Shown: positions 54,694 through 62,116 of the stretch, in pieces
How positions within the stretch are numbered: position 1 is the stretch's first letter
Layout of the letters: each line of letters begins with the position of its first letter
Origin: a virus
Strand: one strand, 5' to 3'
Length of the DNA stretch: 64,000 nt
Virus record (IMG/VR): IMGVR_UViG_3300045282_000083
Coordinates: 1 to 64,000 of that record
Notes under the pieces: generated by a model
What the model saw: only the letters and a program-made list of their open reading frames with translations
What the model was told of the DNA's origin: nothing
Databases searched by the model: none
Made by a program: the position numbers and the translations under genes

Positions 54694-55083
54694 TCATTGA
54701 TTCGCTCGGCCGTGTAGGTGCGGCCGGTTTTGATTGTACCACATCTTGGCTGCCAAGGCATGCCCAATGTAAAGGTTATGCTTATACCCAAGGTCCATTA
54801 TCCTGATGACCGCGTCGGCCAGTTCTTCTTCTAGTGCAGAAAAGTCTGGTATTTTCTTGCTGGGCAGCTTGCCGTCCCTGACAGCCTCGCTGGCTTCGCT
54901 GACTTCGCTGTGTATGCGAAGTAGCTGGGTATTAATGTCCATGCCGGTAAAGCCGTGATTCGTTGCTGTTGTATGTGCGGCAAGAGACATGCGTTGCCAC
55001 GAGTCCACGAAGTCCGGCTCGTCTCCGGGGTCCAATGTTGGTAGGCATGGGAACGAACACGTTGCTGGTTTATCTTCAAACAT
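54694..55083 (-). CDS. MazG-like nucleotide pyrophosphohydrolase
   Basis: 129 residues from ATG 55083 after GGGAGA; an ATG 21 nt up lacks spacing. Helices INTQLLRIHSEVSEASEAVR and LEEELADAVIRIMDLGYKHN carry the E-x-x-E ... E-E-x-x-D metal pattern of all-alpha NTP pyrophosphatases. Likely cleans or shifts nucleotide pools, or degrades ppGpp-like signals. C-terminal YNQNRPHLHG is common in phage versions. Confidence 0.75.
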   Translation of the reverse strand: MFEDKPATCSFPCLPTLDPGDEPDFVDSWQRMSLAAHTTATNHGFTGMDINTQLLRIHSEVSEASEAVRDGKLPSKKIPDFSALEEELADAVIRIMDLGYKHNLYIGHALAAKMWYNQNRPHLHGRANQ

Positions 55084-55477
55084 GCTTGGGTCTCCCAGGG
55101 CCATTGATGATACTGCGGTTCTGCCGCATTTCCTTTATCCTGTGCGTTCCCATGTAGTATTGCCAGGAGTCGGTCACGACCCTTTCCAGGGCTTCCTTTG
55201 GTTCGGGCTCCGGTATGGGGCCGGCAAACCATCGCCAATCGTTCAGGGTTCCGTCACGCTTAACGTCATCAGGGTGCAGTCCATTGACGGTTCTAACCAG
55301 CCTGACAACCCTTGGCCACCTGCCTGGGCTCTGGACGAAATACCATCCAGGTTCAACCGGCCTTCGAGTTGTGTACCGAAAAGGGAACTTCACCTCCGGG
55401 AAGGATGACCGTGGAGATACAGGGGCCTCTGGTGTATAGAATGCTTTTGAGTAACACTTCTCTACATGCTTGCTCAC
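55076..55477 (-). CDS. Hypothetical protein, GTG start
   Basis: 133 residues from GTG 55477, 6 nt after GGAG. Pro/Arg-rich: FPEVKFPFRYTTRRPVEPGW, then WRWFAGPIPEPEPKEALERV. The motif EPGWYFVQ with WRWFAGPIPEP resembles small DUF551/phage leader-type proteins. Overlaps the gene at 55353. Confidence 0.5.
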   Translation of the reverse strand: MSKHVEKCYSKAFYTPEAPVSPRSSFPEVKFPFRYTTRRPVEPGWYFVQSPGRWPRVVRLVRTVNGLHPDDVKRDGTLNDWRWFAGPIPEPEPKEALERVVTDSWQYYMGTHRIKEMRQNRSIINGPGRPKHV

Positions 55478-55565
55478 TGTTTGCTCCACACACAAATTTC
55501 CAAGCGTCCACTGGGCTCCATCGAAACCAGCCGTTCCACTTGTGGTACTCTATGGCTCTGGCCAT
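55353..55565 (-). CDS. Small hypothetical protein (70 residues)
   Basis: ATG 55565 after GAGGAA. MARAIEYHKWNGWFRWSPVD, WKFVCGANSEQACREVLL. The last 45 nt-coded residues overlap the next gene by 125 nt and may be shadow. Start overlaps the upstream stop. Confidence 0.45.
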   Translation of the reverse strand: MARAIEYHKWNGWFRWSPVDAWKFVCGANSEQACREVLLKSILYTRGPCISTVILPGGEVPFSVHNSKAG

Positions 55566-56062
55566 ATTCTGTTCCTCATGGTAATCAGGGACGAAATCAA
55601 TTTATCCGCCCGCTCTTTTGTTAGAATATCAAGTCCAACCGGGTTTGTCAACTGGCTTCCTGACAAAATCACAGAAAATTGATGCCGGGTGGCATTGCTC
55701 ATCGGGGTGGTCAGGTCCACATCCACGAAGTCTGCCGGAGCGTACTTAACGCGATCATGAGGTTTCTGCGACGTTTGCGTCTCTCGTTCATAGTCTTCTC
55801 GTCTTTTGGCGAGTCTCTGAGGTGGCCAGTCTTCTTCCTCTCCTCTTCGGAGCCATTCCATGAGCGCTTCTGGGTCTCCGTTCTCGACTTGCGCTTCGAG
55901 TTCATTCTCGTCATCCTCATTAGCCACGATTATCCAGGGCACGCCGTCTTCTGGTTCAACGAACGCCGCGTTTTGATTTCTGATCCTGTCTATCTCGGCG
56001 TCGGAGAATATCAGGAATACTCCTTCCAAAACATCCTCATCGACTGTTGTTAGCTTCATCAT
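55550..56062 (-). CDS. Acidic hypothetical protein
   Basis: 170 residues, acidic (EVENGDPEALMEWLRRGEEE). MMKLTTVDEDVLEGVFLIFS, then KYAPADFVDVDLTTPMSNAT, and a final helix RADKLISSLITMRN. Not recognised. Confidence 0.5.
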   Translation of the reverse strand: MMKLTTVDEDVLEGVFLIFSDAEIDRIRNQNAAFVEPEDGVPWIIVANEDDENELEAQVENGDPEALMEWLRRGEEEDWPPQRLAKRREDYERETQTSQKPHDRVKYAPADFVDVDLTTPMSNATRHQFSVILSGSQLTNPVGLDILTKERADKLISSLITMRNRIWPEP

Positions 56063-56285
56063 CCCACATCCACCTCCTTGCCTCCCATTCTGTTTCGCTA
56101 AGCCTGGCTTGCCCGCCGCCTAAGTCTTCCCAATTTTCGTTCTTCCAGGCGTAGTGTTTTAACCAATATGCTCGACATGGAATGCAAATCCTATAAAAAT
56201 ATTGATGGAGACCGTGCGACCAATCGCTTGTTCTGATTCTGCGTTTGGTTTCCCTGCCGCAATCATAGCAATGCAATACTGTCAC
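56037..56285 (-). CDS. Small zinc-finger protein, GTG start (82 residues)
   Basis: GTG 56285. LHCYDCGRETKRRIRTSD and YRICIPCRAYWLKHYAW give two CxxC pairs of a zinc ribbon, followed by Trp-rich acidic helix. Overlaps the nuclease gene stop. Confidence 0.55.
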   Translation of the reverse strand: MTVLHCYDCGRETKRRIRTSDWSHGLHQYFYRICIPCRAYWLKHYAWKNENWEDLGGGQARLSETEWEARRWMWDDEANNSR

Positions 56286-56629
56286 GCCAGCATCCTTTCG
56301 ATCTTATCCCAATCGTCCGGAGACCAAAGGGCCACAGTGTTGCCCGCTGCCGCGAAAGCGAACAGCCAGTCATACTGATCCTTAGTCGGTTCCTTCCCAG
56401 GCATCTTCAACTCCACGACCATCGTCTTCGTCCCACGGAGCAATATCAGGTCCGGAAAGCCCTTCCCAGCCCCCTGATACGGGGTAATCCACCGGCGATT
56501 GATCATCATCCCAGGGAGGAAGTGGACAATCTTCCACCCCTTCTTCTGGGCAGCTTGTATCACTTCCTTGGTGAACTGGCGTTCCCCATATTTTCTTGGC
56601 GAGCCACGCCGTGATCTCAAGCGTGCCAT
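56282..56629 (-). CDS. VRR-NUC nuclease
   Basis: 115 residues. EVIQAAQKKGWKIVHF, GAGKGFPDLILLRG (D), TMVVELKMPGKEPTKDQYDW (E-x-K) is the complete PD-(D/E)XK signature of stand-alone phage VRR-NUC proteins. These cut branched DNA such as Holliday junctions. Next to the helicase, fits recombination or replication. TAATG overlap. Confidence 0.82.
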   Translation of the reverse strand: MARLRSRRGSPRKYGERQFTKEVIQAAQKKGWKIVHFLPGMMINRRWITPYQGAGKGFPDLILLRGTKTMVVELKMPGKEPTKDQYDWLFAFAAAGNTVALWSPDDWDKIERMLA

Positions 56630-57045
56630 TACGTAGTCCGCCTGGTAAGCGTTCGCTCAATGTCCTCGCGTCTTGCTCTGAGGTATTCATTGATTGTGTT
56701 GTTGGCCATTCTTGCCCAGGTGCTTTGTAGTGCTCTGGTGGTCTCACTTGGCTCAGGGGTAGCCACTGTACTTCCCTGTCCCAAAACAGGACTTGGATCG
56801 ACCGGACCCTCCTCTGGAGGATTATTATAAAGTCTACAGTCAACCACTGTTCTTCCATCTCTTCTTTCCACTGGCAAGACTCTGCCTTCGAAATCTGTCC
56901 ATCTGGCTGAAGGTCCGACGTACCAATCTGGAAAGTCAATGTTTTCAAAGCGATTCATTCCATGGCTACAATTGCTTCCGACGAAGGAGCAGACTCCGAC
57001 TTTTTTCCACGCTCCTTCAACGAGATGTTCATAAAACGCTATCAT
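56629..57045 (-). CDS. Hypothetical protein ending in a capsid-like helix
   Basis: 138 residues. First 60 residues alpha/beta (FPDWYVGPSARWTDFEGRVL), a Pro/Thr linker, and the C-terminus TWARMANNTINEYLRARRED. The last segment matches the major capsid N-terminus (DWARLANTTINEYIRGEE) in 10 of 13 core positions. Function unknown; an interaction with the capsid pathway, or simple coincidence of an adhesive helix, are the options. Confidence 0.5.
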   Translation of the reverse strand: MIAFYEHLVEGAWKKVGVCSFVGSNCSHGMNRFENIDFPDWYVGPSARWTDFEGRVLPVERRDGRTVVDCRLYNNPPEEGPVDPSPVLGQGSTVATPEPSETTRALQSTWARMANNTINEYLRARREDIERTLTRRTT

Positions 57046-57334
57046 GCTTCGCCTCCATACACCTGAGCATTTTCATTAGGCTGAGGATGCTATCGGCCAA
57101 ATGCGACACCGCTGTATCGTACGTGTACTGCTCCTCAAACAGAGCGGACGCGCCGTACTCGCTTAGTATTGTTTTTTGTAGGCTCTGCATTCTGCGAACC
57201 AAGTCTAAAGCTGACAGGAGACATTTGTTCCGGAACGATTCGATCCGAGCTATCTCCTGGACACACTCTTTCATCAGGTCGATACCATCCGGGAACTTCT
57301 CCGTGGAAGACTCGGTTTTTGCATCGTCCTTCAT
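57029..57334 (-). CDS. Helical hypothetical protein
   Basis: 101 residues from ATG 57334 after AGGAGG. DGIDLMKECVQEIARIESFR, ALDLVRRMQSLQKTILSEYG, SHLADSILSLMKMLRCMEAK: a helical bundle. Not recognised. Confidence 0.5.
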   Translation of the reverse strand: MKDDAKTESSTEKFPDGIDLMKECVQEIARIESFRNKCLLSALDLVRRMQSLQKTILSEYGASALFEEQYTYDTAVSHLADSILSLMKMLRCMEAKHDSVL

Positions 57335-57473
57335 GGGCCAGCCTCCTGCACTGTCCACAAACCGTCCTGTGCAAGTTAAACAGAACCACTTGCTTGGCTA
57401 ATTCAGGCTCGTGTTTGTCCACCATCAGGAAAAGCTTGCACAGTCTCCAGCATACGGGGCACACTACCATTGC
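57135..57473 (-). CDS. Small Cys-pair protein overlapping next gene
   Basis: ATG 57473 after GGAGGA. MVVCPVCWRLCKLFLMVDKH and CGQCRRLAHEG give a zinc ribbon in the first 50 residues; the last 66 residues overlap the next gene by 200 nt and look like shadow. Real C-terminus may be near 57330. Confidence 0.45.
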   Translation of the reverse strand, partial: AMVVCPVCWRLCKLFLMVDKHEPELAKQVVLFNLHRTVCGQCRRLAHEGRCKNRVFHGEVPGWYRPDERVCPGDSSDRIVPEQMSPVSFRLGSQNAEPTKNNTKRVRRVRSV

Positions 57474-58936
57474 TTCCTCCGACAGAAGTTCGGATACACT
57501 TGTGCAACCGGCAAATCCCAATTGCATTCCGGCCAGGGGCGGACATTCACTGGAGATCGTCCCAGAGTTCTCTGTGCAACCCAGAAGGCTTGGTTGAAAT
57601 TCCTTCCGGTAGCCCCGCATTTAAACAATGCTGCGGTCCAATGCCTTTGGTCGTCAGACATTCGATTTTTTCGCTTAACGGCTTGGCCCACCATTTGAAC
57701 CAGTCGTCCATCGACCATGCGGACAGGTCTGACCGAGTCAGAGTGTGTGTGTCCACAATGAGGGCACGTCGGTCCTCGCCGTCTGATTCCGCCACACTGT
57801 GGACAAGATATGTCTTCATTTATTTTCCCTTCTTGTAACGCCTTTTGCCTTTCCTTTTGCAACGCTCTGTCGCTAAAGTCCAGCGTCCACTCGTAGTCGT
57901 CGTTGGGCGACCCGTGACGCCACCATGTTCCCGAATGGTCTTGAAGAATCGCGTCATGCTTACCTTCGTACGCGCGTAGGATTCTTCCAACCATCTGTAT
58001 AAATGTGCTGTACGCTCCGCACACTTGGACCATGATGCCGTAGGATAGCCATGGCCAATCAATGCCTTCCCGAAGGACTCCAAAGCTAGAGACAACTCGG
58101 ATATCGCCTGACTCGCTGCCTTCCCTGATTCTATTGCGTTCCGCTTCGGGGGTTTTTCCGTCGATGTGCGCTGCATTGATGCCCCTCCGGATGAATTCAT
58201 CAACAAGCCATCGGCTCTCTGGTACTCCTGGAGCCCACAATACCGTTGGCCTCTCCACCCCTCCATGCCGCATCCAGGCATCAAATATATCGGCGAACAC
58301 AGTACATTGCATGACACGTTTGACCATGCCGTCATAGACGTACTCTCCAAGGGAGTTCATGCGCACCCCATCCATATCCGGCTCGGGAGCGGAGAACACG
58401 GTGCAGGGAACCAGTGCACCGTGCTCCCGCCCTTCCGCCTTCGTGCCGGCTATGATGAGTTCGTCGTACTTCTCAGACATTCTAACCGGAGTGGCGGTCA
58501 GTCCTATAACCGCCACGTCCGGGTTTAGTTGCCGAATCTTCTCCGTGACAGCGTCGAAATCCCTGTTATGGGCTTCGTCGATCAGAATCATTCCGAAATT
58601 CGGCAGCGCCAGCCGTCCATTGGCTATCCTTGCACGCACCGTCTGCGTGCTCATAATGAGCATCGAATGGAATGGGTTAAACCCATGCTCAGCTGAGATA
58701 TATCCGTAGTTGATCCCAGCCGCCGTGAAGCGGTCGCCGGTCTGCTTGGTTAGCAGGCGGCGGTTGGTAAGAAGGCCCGTCCGTGAGCCCTTCTCCAGAG
58801 AGTATAACGACAACCCCTCCAGTACCTTGCCCTTGCCCATTCCGGTAGGGGCCTGGATGCAGATTCTCTTGACCCCGTTCTTGAGGAACTCTATGGCCCT
58901 GTTAATCCCAAATCTCTGCCAAGGCCACAGGTTCAT
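57464..58936 (-). CDS. Superfamily 2 DEAH-type helicase
   Basis: 490 residues. Walker A APTGMGKGK at 29-37, DEAH at 120-123, TATP at 147-150, motif V FGVLREGIDWP and motif VI QMVGRILRAYEG; a C-terminal zinc ribbon CPQCGG...CPHCGHTH near 395. Homologues resemble UvsW/Type III restriction helicase subunits. Probably unwinds branched replication or recombination intermediates with the VRR-NUC encoded downstream. Two tiny genes precede it with overlapping ends. Confidence 0.88.
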   Translation of the reverse strand: MNLWPWQRFGINRAIEFLKNGVKRICIQAPTGMGKGKVLEGLSLYSLEKGSRTGLLTNRRLLTKQTGDRFTAAGINYGYISAEHGFNPFHSMLIMSTQTVRARIANGRLALPNFGMILIDEAHNRDFDAVTEKIRQLNPDVAVIGLTATPVRMSEKYDELIIAGTKAEGREHGALVPCTVFSAPEPDMDGVRMNSLGEYVYDGMVKRVMQCTVFADIFDAWMRHGGVERPTVLWAPGVPESRWLVDEFIRRGINAAHIDGKTPEAERNRIREGSESGDIRVVSSFGVLREGIDWPWLSYGIMVQVCGAYSTFIQMVGRILRAYEGKHDAILQDHSGTWWRHGSPNDDYEWTLDFSDRALQKERQKALQEGKINEDISCPQCGGIRRRGPTCPHCGHTHSDSVRPVRMVDGRLVQMVGQAVKRKNRMSDDQRHWTAALFKCGATGRNFNQAFWVAQRTLGRSPVNVRPWPECNWDLPVAQVYPNFCRRKQW

Positions 58937-59055
58937 TTCTGTTTTCTCTTAGCCAACTTCTCGCGTTCCCGTTTGGCTCCGACGTTTTTTCCGAGACGCC
59001 AATCAAGTTTGGCTATTTGTTCTTCTGGAGTTGGTTTTGCTTTCCTAATACGCAT
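58933..59055 (-). CDS. Tiny basic protein (40 residues)
   Basis: ATG 59055, 4 nt after CGGAGGGAG. MRIRKAKPTPEEQIAKLDWR then LGKNVGAKREREKLAKRK. Very basic; stop overlaps the helicase ATG. Confidence 0.5.
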   Translation of the reverse strand: MRIRKAKPTPEEQIAKLDWRLGKNVGAKREREKLAKRKQK

Positions 59056-59194
59056 TCCACTCCCTCCGGAGGCCACAGTCTGGGCATATAACCACGCCGA
59101 CCAATTTTGTCATGCCCTCTCTCATCACTTCTGCGTTTCTATGATCGCATTTTTCTGTTTTGTTGTCTGTAACTTTATCGCCATCATCTTTCAT
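59045..59194 (-). CDS. Small zinc-binding-like protein (49 residues)
   Basis: ATG 59194 overlaps the previous stop. KCDHRNAEVMREGMTKLV then ICPDCGLRREWNAY: one C-x2-H and one CxxC pair, a small zinc ribbon. Confidence 0.5.
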   Translation of the reverse strand: MKDDGDKVTDNKTEKCDHRNAEVMREGMTKLVGVVICPDCGLRREWNAY

Positions 59195-59820
59195 AGCAAC
59201 TCCACAACTTCGTTGATCTTACTAAGCTCTGGCATTAGTTTCTCGTAGTACCCGATATTATCCAGAGCGCGTACCATGTGCACTAGCGCAGACCTGGCTT
59301 TTCTGATCGGGTTGGTTTTGTCTACCTCTCTGTTTGGGCCTGCCGGCTCCTCTGTCTCCACTCCCGGTAATTCTCGTACGTGGAGTTCCTTATGTTTTCT
59401 GAACGAAGCCACGGTATAAACCCGAACATTACACAGTCTCGCGATATCTGAGTCTGGGAGGGCTGAGATCGTAGGGTCAAGTAGGCATCGTGATAATATC
59501 GTCCGAATCGACTCTGCGTCTCTGCGGTAGCCATGACAATGGTTGACGCCCAGAGAGGCAAGGAAAGCCGCCCGATAATCTCCGTCGTATATATCGGCGT
59601 TGATCGTCGTACGATTACATTTACGGGCCGCTCCCACTCTGGCGAATCCATCGTATAGCCAGTATTTCTCTGTGTCATTAATGATGCTCACAGGTGGAAG
59701 TTCGGTCCCCGCCCTCATTTCGGCCGAGAGATAGCGGAGGTATTCGCTGTCCACTGGCCGATGCTGAAGGCGAGGATCACGAACTATCTGGTCAATACGG
59801 ATCGTCTTGATCATGATCAT
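59191..59820 (-). CDS. ParB/Srx-like nuclease-domain protein
   Basis: 209 residues. TIRIDQIVRDPRLQHRPVDS, then LPPVSIINDTEKYWLYDGFARVGAARKC follows the ParB N-terminal fold (DG-x-R-x-AA motif). The middle has an HTH (SDIARLCNVRVYTVASFRKH). C-terminal part acidic and Pro-rich. Acts as DNA-binding regulator or partition-type CTPase; phage ParB-like proteins often regulate. No ribosome site is visible. Confidence 0.7.
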   Translation of the reverse strand: MIMIKTIRIDQIVRDPRLQHRPVDSEYLRYLSAEMRAGTELPPVSIINDTEKYWLYDGFARVGAARKCNRTTINADIYDGDYRAAFLASLGVNHCHGYRRDAESIRTILSRCLLDPTISALPDSDIARLCNVRVYTVASFRKHKELHVRELPGVETEEPAGPNREVDKTNPIRKARSALVHMVRALDNIGYYEKLMPELSKINEVVELL

Positions 59821-59896
59821 GTTGGGTGAAGTACAGAATCAAGAAGACCAACAGAAACAAGAAGCCCAATTGTATAAGAGTTAATGCGATTAGAAT
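59792..59896 (-). CDS. Membrane peptide (34 residues) with apparent ATT start
   Basis: ATT 59896 is 7 nt after GGAGG, an excellent ribosome site, and no ATG, GTG or TTG lies nearby in frame. The product LIALTLIQLGFLFLLVFLIL then YFTQHDHDQDDPY is a single membrane helix with an Asp/His tail. It overlaps SSB and ParB genes. Third ATT candidate in the window. Confidence 0.5.
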   Translation of the reverse strand: MLIALTLIQLGFLFLLVFLILYFTQHDHDQDDPY

Positions 59897-60633
59897 GGCA
59901 CGTCCTCCGGCTGGTTAATCACCTTTTCCTGCAACTCAGCAATGGCGCTGCTAGCCGCGCCTTCCGTCAACTGCTTGGGGTCCTTGATGCCGAACCGTTC
60001 CGCCAAGTAGTTGACCAGCTTGGCTTCCTCCCAGTTCAGCTTCTTGCTGAACTCGGCAATGAGTTCCAATTGTGAATTCTTCACTGGAACTGGGGGAGTG
60101 AGATTTAATCCCGAGCGGTTGGCCTCAATGAATAGGCTATGAGCAGTTGCAGCAACTGACTCATTGAATCCTTCCACGCCCGCATCCTTCCATATCTTGA
60201 GGGCCGCTCGGGCAGCAAGTCCCATGGTATAAACCAATCTGTCCCATTGATCTTTACCTGCTCCTGGCGGAGTTGTGGTAGCTGGCGCCGTCCTGGCTTG
60301 GGCCGTAACTTGTCCTTGGCCCACCAACTCCACAGTGGTAAACTTGCTCTTGCCGTCCTCGCGCTTGGTGAATCGTAATTGGGCACCTGGCTTGAGTAGC
60401 GAGTAGCTTCCGTTGCCGTTACGGTCTCCAATCACGCCGATCTTCTTCAACTCCCCCTCCAGAGGAAGCGGAAGAAAAACCTTGGAGACGTTGCCTTCGA
60501 AGTTGCCAGCCACAACTACTTGATCCTGCTTCGGCCTGCCATCCGGCCAGGTGCCCTGCCCAGGGGCCAGGGAGACTTGGGCCAAGGTGCAGTTGACTGG
60601 TACGTTAGTTTGCAGTTGAATGTACGAAGCCAT
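59890..60633 (-). CDS. SSB-like protein
   Basis: 247 residues from ATG 60633 (good GGAGG site). N-terminal 90 residues: TCLAQV-type strands, then PDGRPKQDQVVVAGNFEGNV, SKVFLPLPLEGELKKIGVIG and QLRFTKREDGKSKFTTVELV, an OB-like fold I recognise in phage single-stranded DNA-binding proteins. A Pro/Thr linker is followed by a helical C-terminus ending with acidic PEDVPF, as expected for SSB-type interaction tails. Preceded by promoter and attenuator-like terminator. Confidence 0.65.
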   Translation of the reverse strand: MASYIQLQTNVPVNCTLAQVSLAPGQGTWPDGRPKQDQVVVAGNFEGNVSKVFLPLPLEGELKKIGVIGDRNGNGSYSLLKPGAQLRFTKREDGKSKFTTVELVGQGQVTAQARTAPATTTPPGAGKDQWDRLVYTMGLAARAALKIWKDAGVEGFNESVAATAHSLFIEANRSGLNLTPPVPVKNSQLELIAEFSKKLNWEEAKLVNYLAERFGIKDPKQLTEGAASSAIAELQEKVINQPEDVPF

Positions 60634-60650
60634 TTGGTTCCTCCGAGTGT

Positions 60651-60683
60651 AATAAAAGCCGGGGGCTCGCCAAAACCCCCGGC
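60651..60683 (-). terminator. Attenuator-like terminator before SSB gene
   Basis: Minus strand: GCCGGGGG (60683-60676) pairs with CCCCCGGC (60665-60658), followed by TTTTATT. A complete intrinsic terminator placed between a promoter and the SSB start, so the gene is probably controlled by antitermination or read-through. Confidence 0.65.
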
Positions 60684-60740
60684 CGCAGGGCTTCAACCGA
60701 CGAGGTTGAAATTTGTTGAGCCTTCATCTCAACGGATTCG

Positions 60741-60769
60741 AGTCTAACGTATCGAAAGAAGAAATGCAA
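60741..60769 (-). promoter_or_regulatory. Weak promoter before SSB attenuator
   Basis: Minus strand: TTGCAT, 17 nt, TAGACT. Fits distance but the -35 is poor; lies at the end of the HNH gene. Confidence 0.35.
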
Positions 60770-61055
60770 CCATCTGATTGACAGATTCTTGGTTTTTTTT
60801 ATCTGCACGCTGGAGTATATAGCACTCACGTTTAAGTACAAGGCTCATCAAAAAAGTATTGAACTCTGCCGACTGCTGTGCTTGGTGATGACAAGTCCTG
60901 CACAGAGAAATCAGATTCCACGGCACGTCCATACGGCTCCCACCTCCGAAACCTCGGGTAGTCAGATGATGCGGGTCGCTCGGCGGCGGGCTCCCGCAGT
61001 TCTCGCAAGGCTGGTGCCGGAACCACGTCATCACATTGTTGTCTTCGTATCTCAT
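60744..61055 (-). CDS. HNH nuclease domain protein
   Basis: 103 residues. MTWFRHQPCENCGSPPPSDP, HHLTTRGFGGGSRMDVPWNL and ISLCRTCHHQAQ form the treble-clef HNH with two CxxC pairs and the catalytic HH. GGAGGG site. Not Endo VII type. May be a packaging-associated or homing nuclease; place near SSB and helicase suggests replication-associated. Confidence 0.75.
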   Translation of the reverse strand: MRYEDNNVMTWFRHQPCENCGSPPPSDPHHLTTRGFGGGSRMDVPWNLISLCRTCHHQAQQSAEFNTFLMSLVLKRECYILQRADKKNQESVNQMVAFLLSIR

Positions 61056-61188
61056 TGTGAACCGCCCTCCTTATGTCGTCCCATTCAATTGCGCCGTGGG
61101 CGTTGCCAAAATCGGGCGTTCCGCGCCTAATAGTCATAAGCCAGTCTGCGGCCACGCACTCCAATCTAAACAATTCTTCTGGGTTCAT
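60832..61188 (-). CDS. Small hypothetical protein overlapping HNH gene
   Basis: ATG 61188. Real-looking first 50 residues: MNPEELFRLECVAADWLMTI, then GAIEWDDIRRAVHNEIRRQQ. The last 75 residues overlap the HNH gene by 224 nt and look like shadow. Confidence 0.45.
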   Translation of the reverse strand: MNPEELFRLECVAADWLMTIRRGTPDFGNAHGAIEWDDIRRAVHNEIRRQQCDDVVPAPALRELREPAAERPASSDYPRFRRWEPYGRAVESDFSVQDLSSPSTAVGRVQYFFDEPCT

Positions 61189-61349
61189 ATCTTGGCATCC
61201 TCCGGGTGAAAAACGGCGTAACCGTTTCGGAAACGCCAACTCATCAAATCTATCTTATCATTTGATCCGGGCGGAAAGCAAGTGGGAAGCGGCGGAATTG
61301 GCCGATGTTTATTTAGGCACGAACCTAACGGTCGGCCGCGCTTCTTCAC
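61185..61349 (-). CDS. AT-hook-like small basic protein, GTG start (54 residues)
   Basis: GTG 61349 overlaps the previous TGA (GTGA). Begins KKRGRPLGSCLNKHRPIPPL; KRGRP is the core of an AT-hook DNA-binding motif. Ends SWRFRNGYAVFHPEDAK. Short but coupled. Confidence 0.5.
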   Translation of the reverse strand: MKKRGRPLGSCLNKHRPIPPLPTCFPPGSNDKIDLMSWRFRNGYAVFHPEDAKI

Positions 61350-62116
61350 ACAACTTTCCCGCTGACTATCCGCTTGTTCGACATGAGAAAGTCCTTGCTC
61401 CGATCCACTTCGACTATCGCGAATCCCAGGTTCCATTTGTTTATTAGTCTCCAGTGAGGGGATAGGTCGCAGGCGCAACCTACGGTCCAGGTTGCCGCTA
61501 TATAGCCCAGCAGTGTGCGTTCGTGGTGCTCCGAAGTGCGATGACAGTGACCCATGACGCAGCAATCGCCAGCTTGGCTGTACAGCCAGCGCGCTGGACT
61601 GACTCCACCTCCTCCAGAGCCGCCGAATTCATGCCCATGAATAGTAGGCAGCTTGCCGAGTTTAATGATCGTGCCGCTGGGAAACCATTCCACTCTGGCG
61701 TCTTTCATCTTCAAAAAGGACGACAGGTTCATCCCTTCCAAGCCCTCCAGGGCGTCGGCTTTGTTGTCGATGTACTTCTCAAGCCTCTGCTCGTGATTGC
61801 CCTCTTTGTAAAGAATTCGCGCTTTCGGGAAAGTCTCCCTTACATGTCGAAGAAACGAAATTCCCATGCTGATTTCGTCGCGATACTTTATCGCTGAATT
61901 GTGGCGTTCGTGCCGCGAGATTTGCGCAGAATCCAATATGTCGCCATTCAGCAGGATGCCAATGGCGCCCATGCGCTTGGCCGTCCTCAGGGCAAGATTG
62001 ATTGTGTTTTCGTCGTGATGGGGGAGGTGGGTGTCGGCTAGGATCAGCCAGACGCCAGGGTTGTTGATTTCCACTATTTTGTGCGGTACTGCCAGAGATT
62101 TAGGCAGTGGGGTCAT
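61346..62116 (-). CDS. Calcineurin-like metallophosphoesterase
   Basis: 256 residues. Five metal motifs in order: ILADTHLPHHDE, LLNGDILDS, KEGNHEQRL, TIHGHEFGG and VMGHCHRTSEHHE. Complete two-metal phosphoesterase, size normal. Probably acts on nucleotides, DNA ends or phosphoproteins; phage homologues are often beside recombination genes. AAAAGGAAA site. Confidence 0.85.
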   Translation of the reverse strand: MTPLPKSLAVPHKIVEINNPGVWLILADTHLPHHDENTINLALRTAKRMGAIGILLNGDILDSAQISRHERHNSAIKYRDEISMGISFLRHVRETFPKARILYKEGNHEQRLEKYIDNKADALEGLEGMNLSSFLKMKDARVEWFPSGTIIKLGKLPTIHGHEFGGSGGGGVSPARWLYSQAGDCCVMGHCHRTSEHHERTLLGYIAATWTVGCACDLSPHWRLINKWNLGFAIVEVDRSKDFLMSNKRIVSGKVV

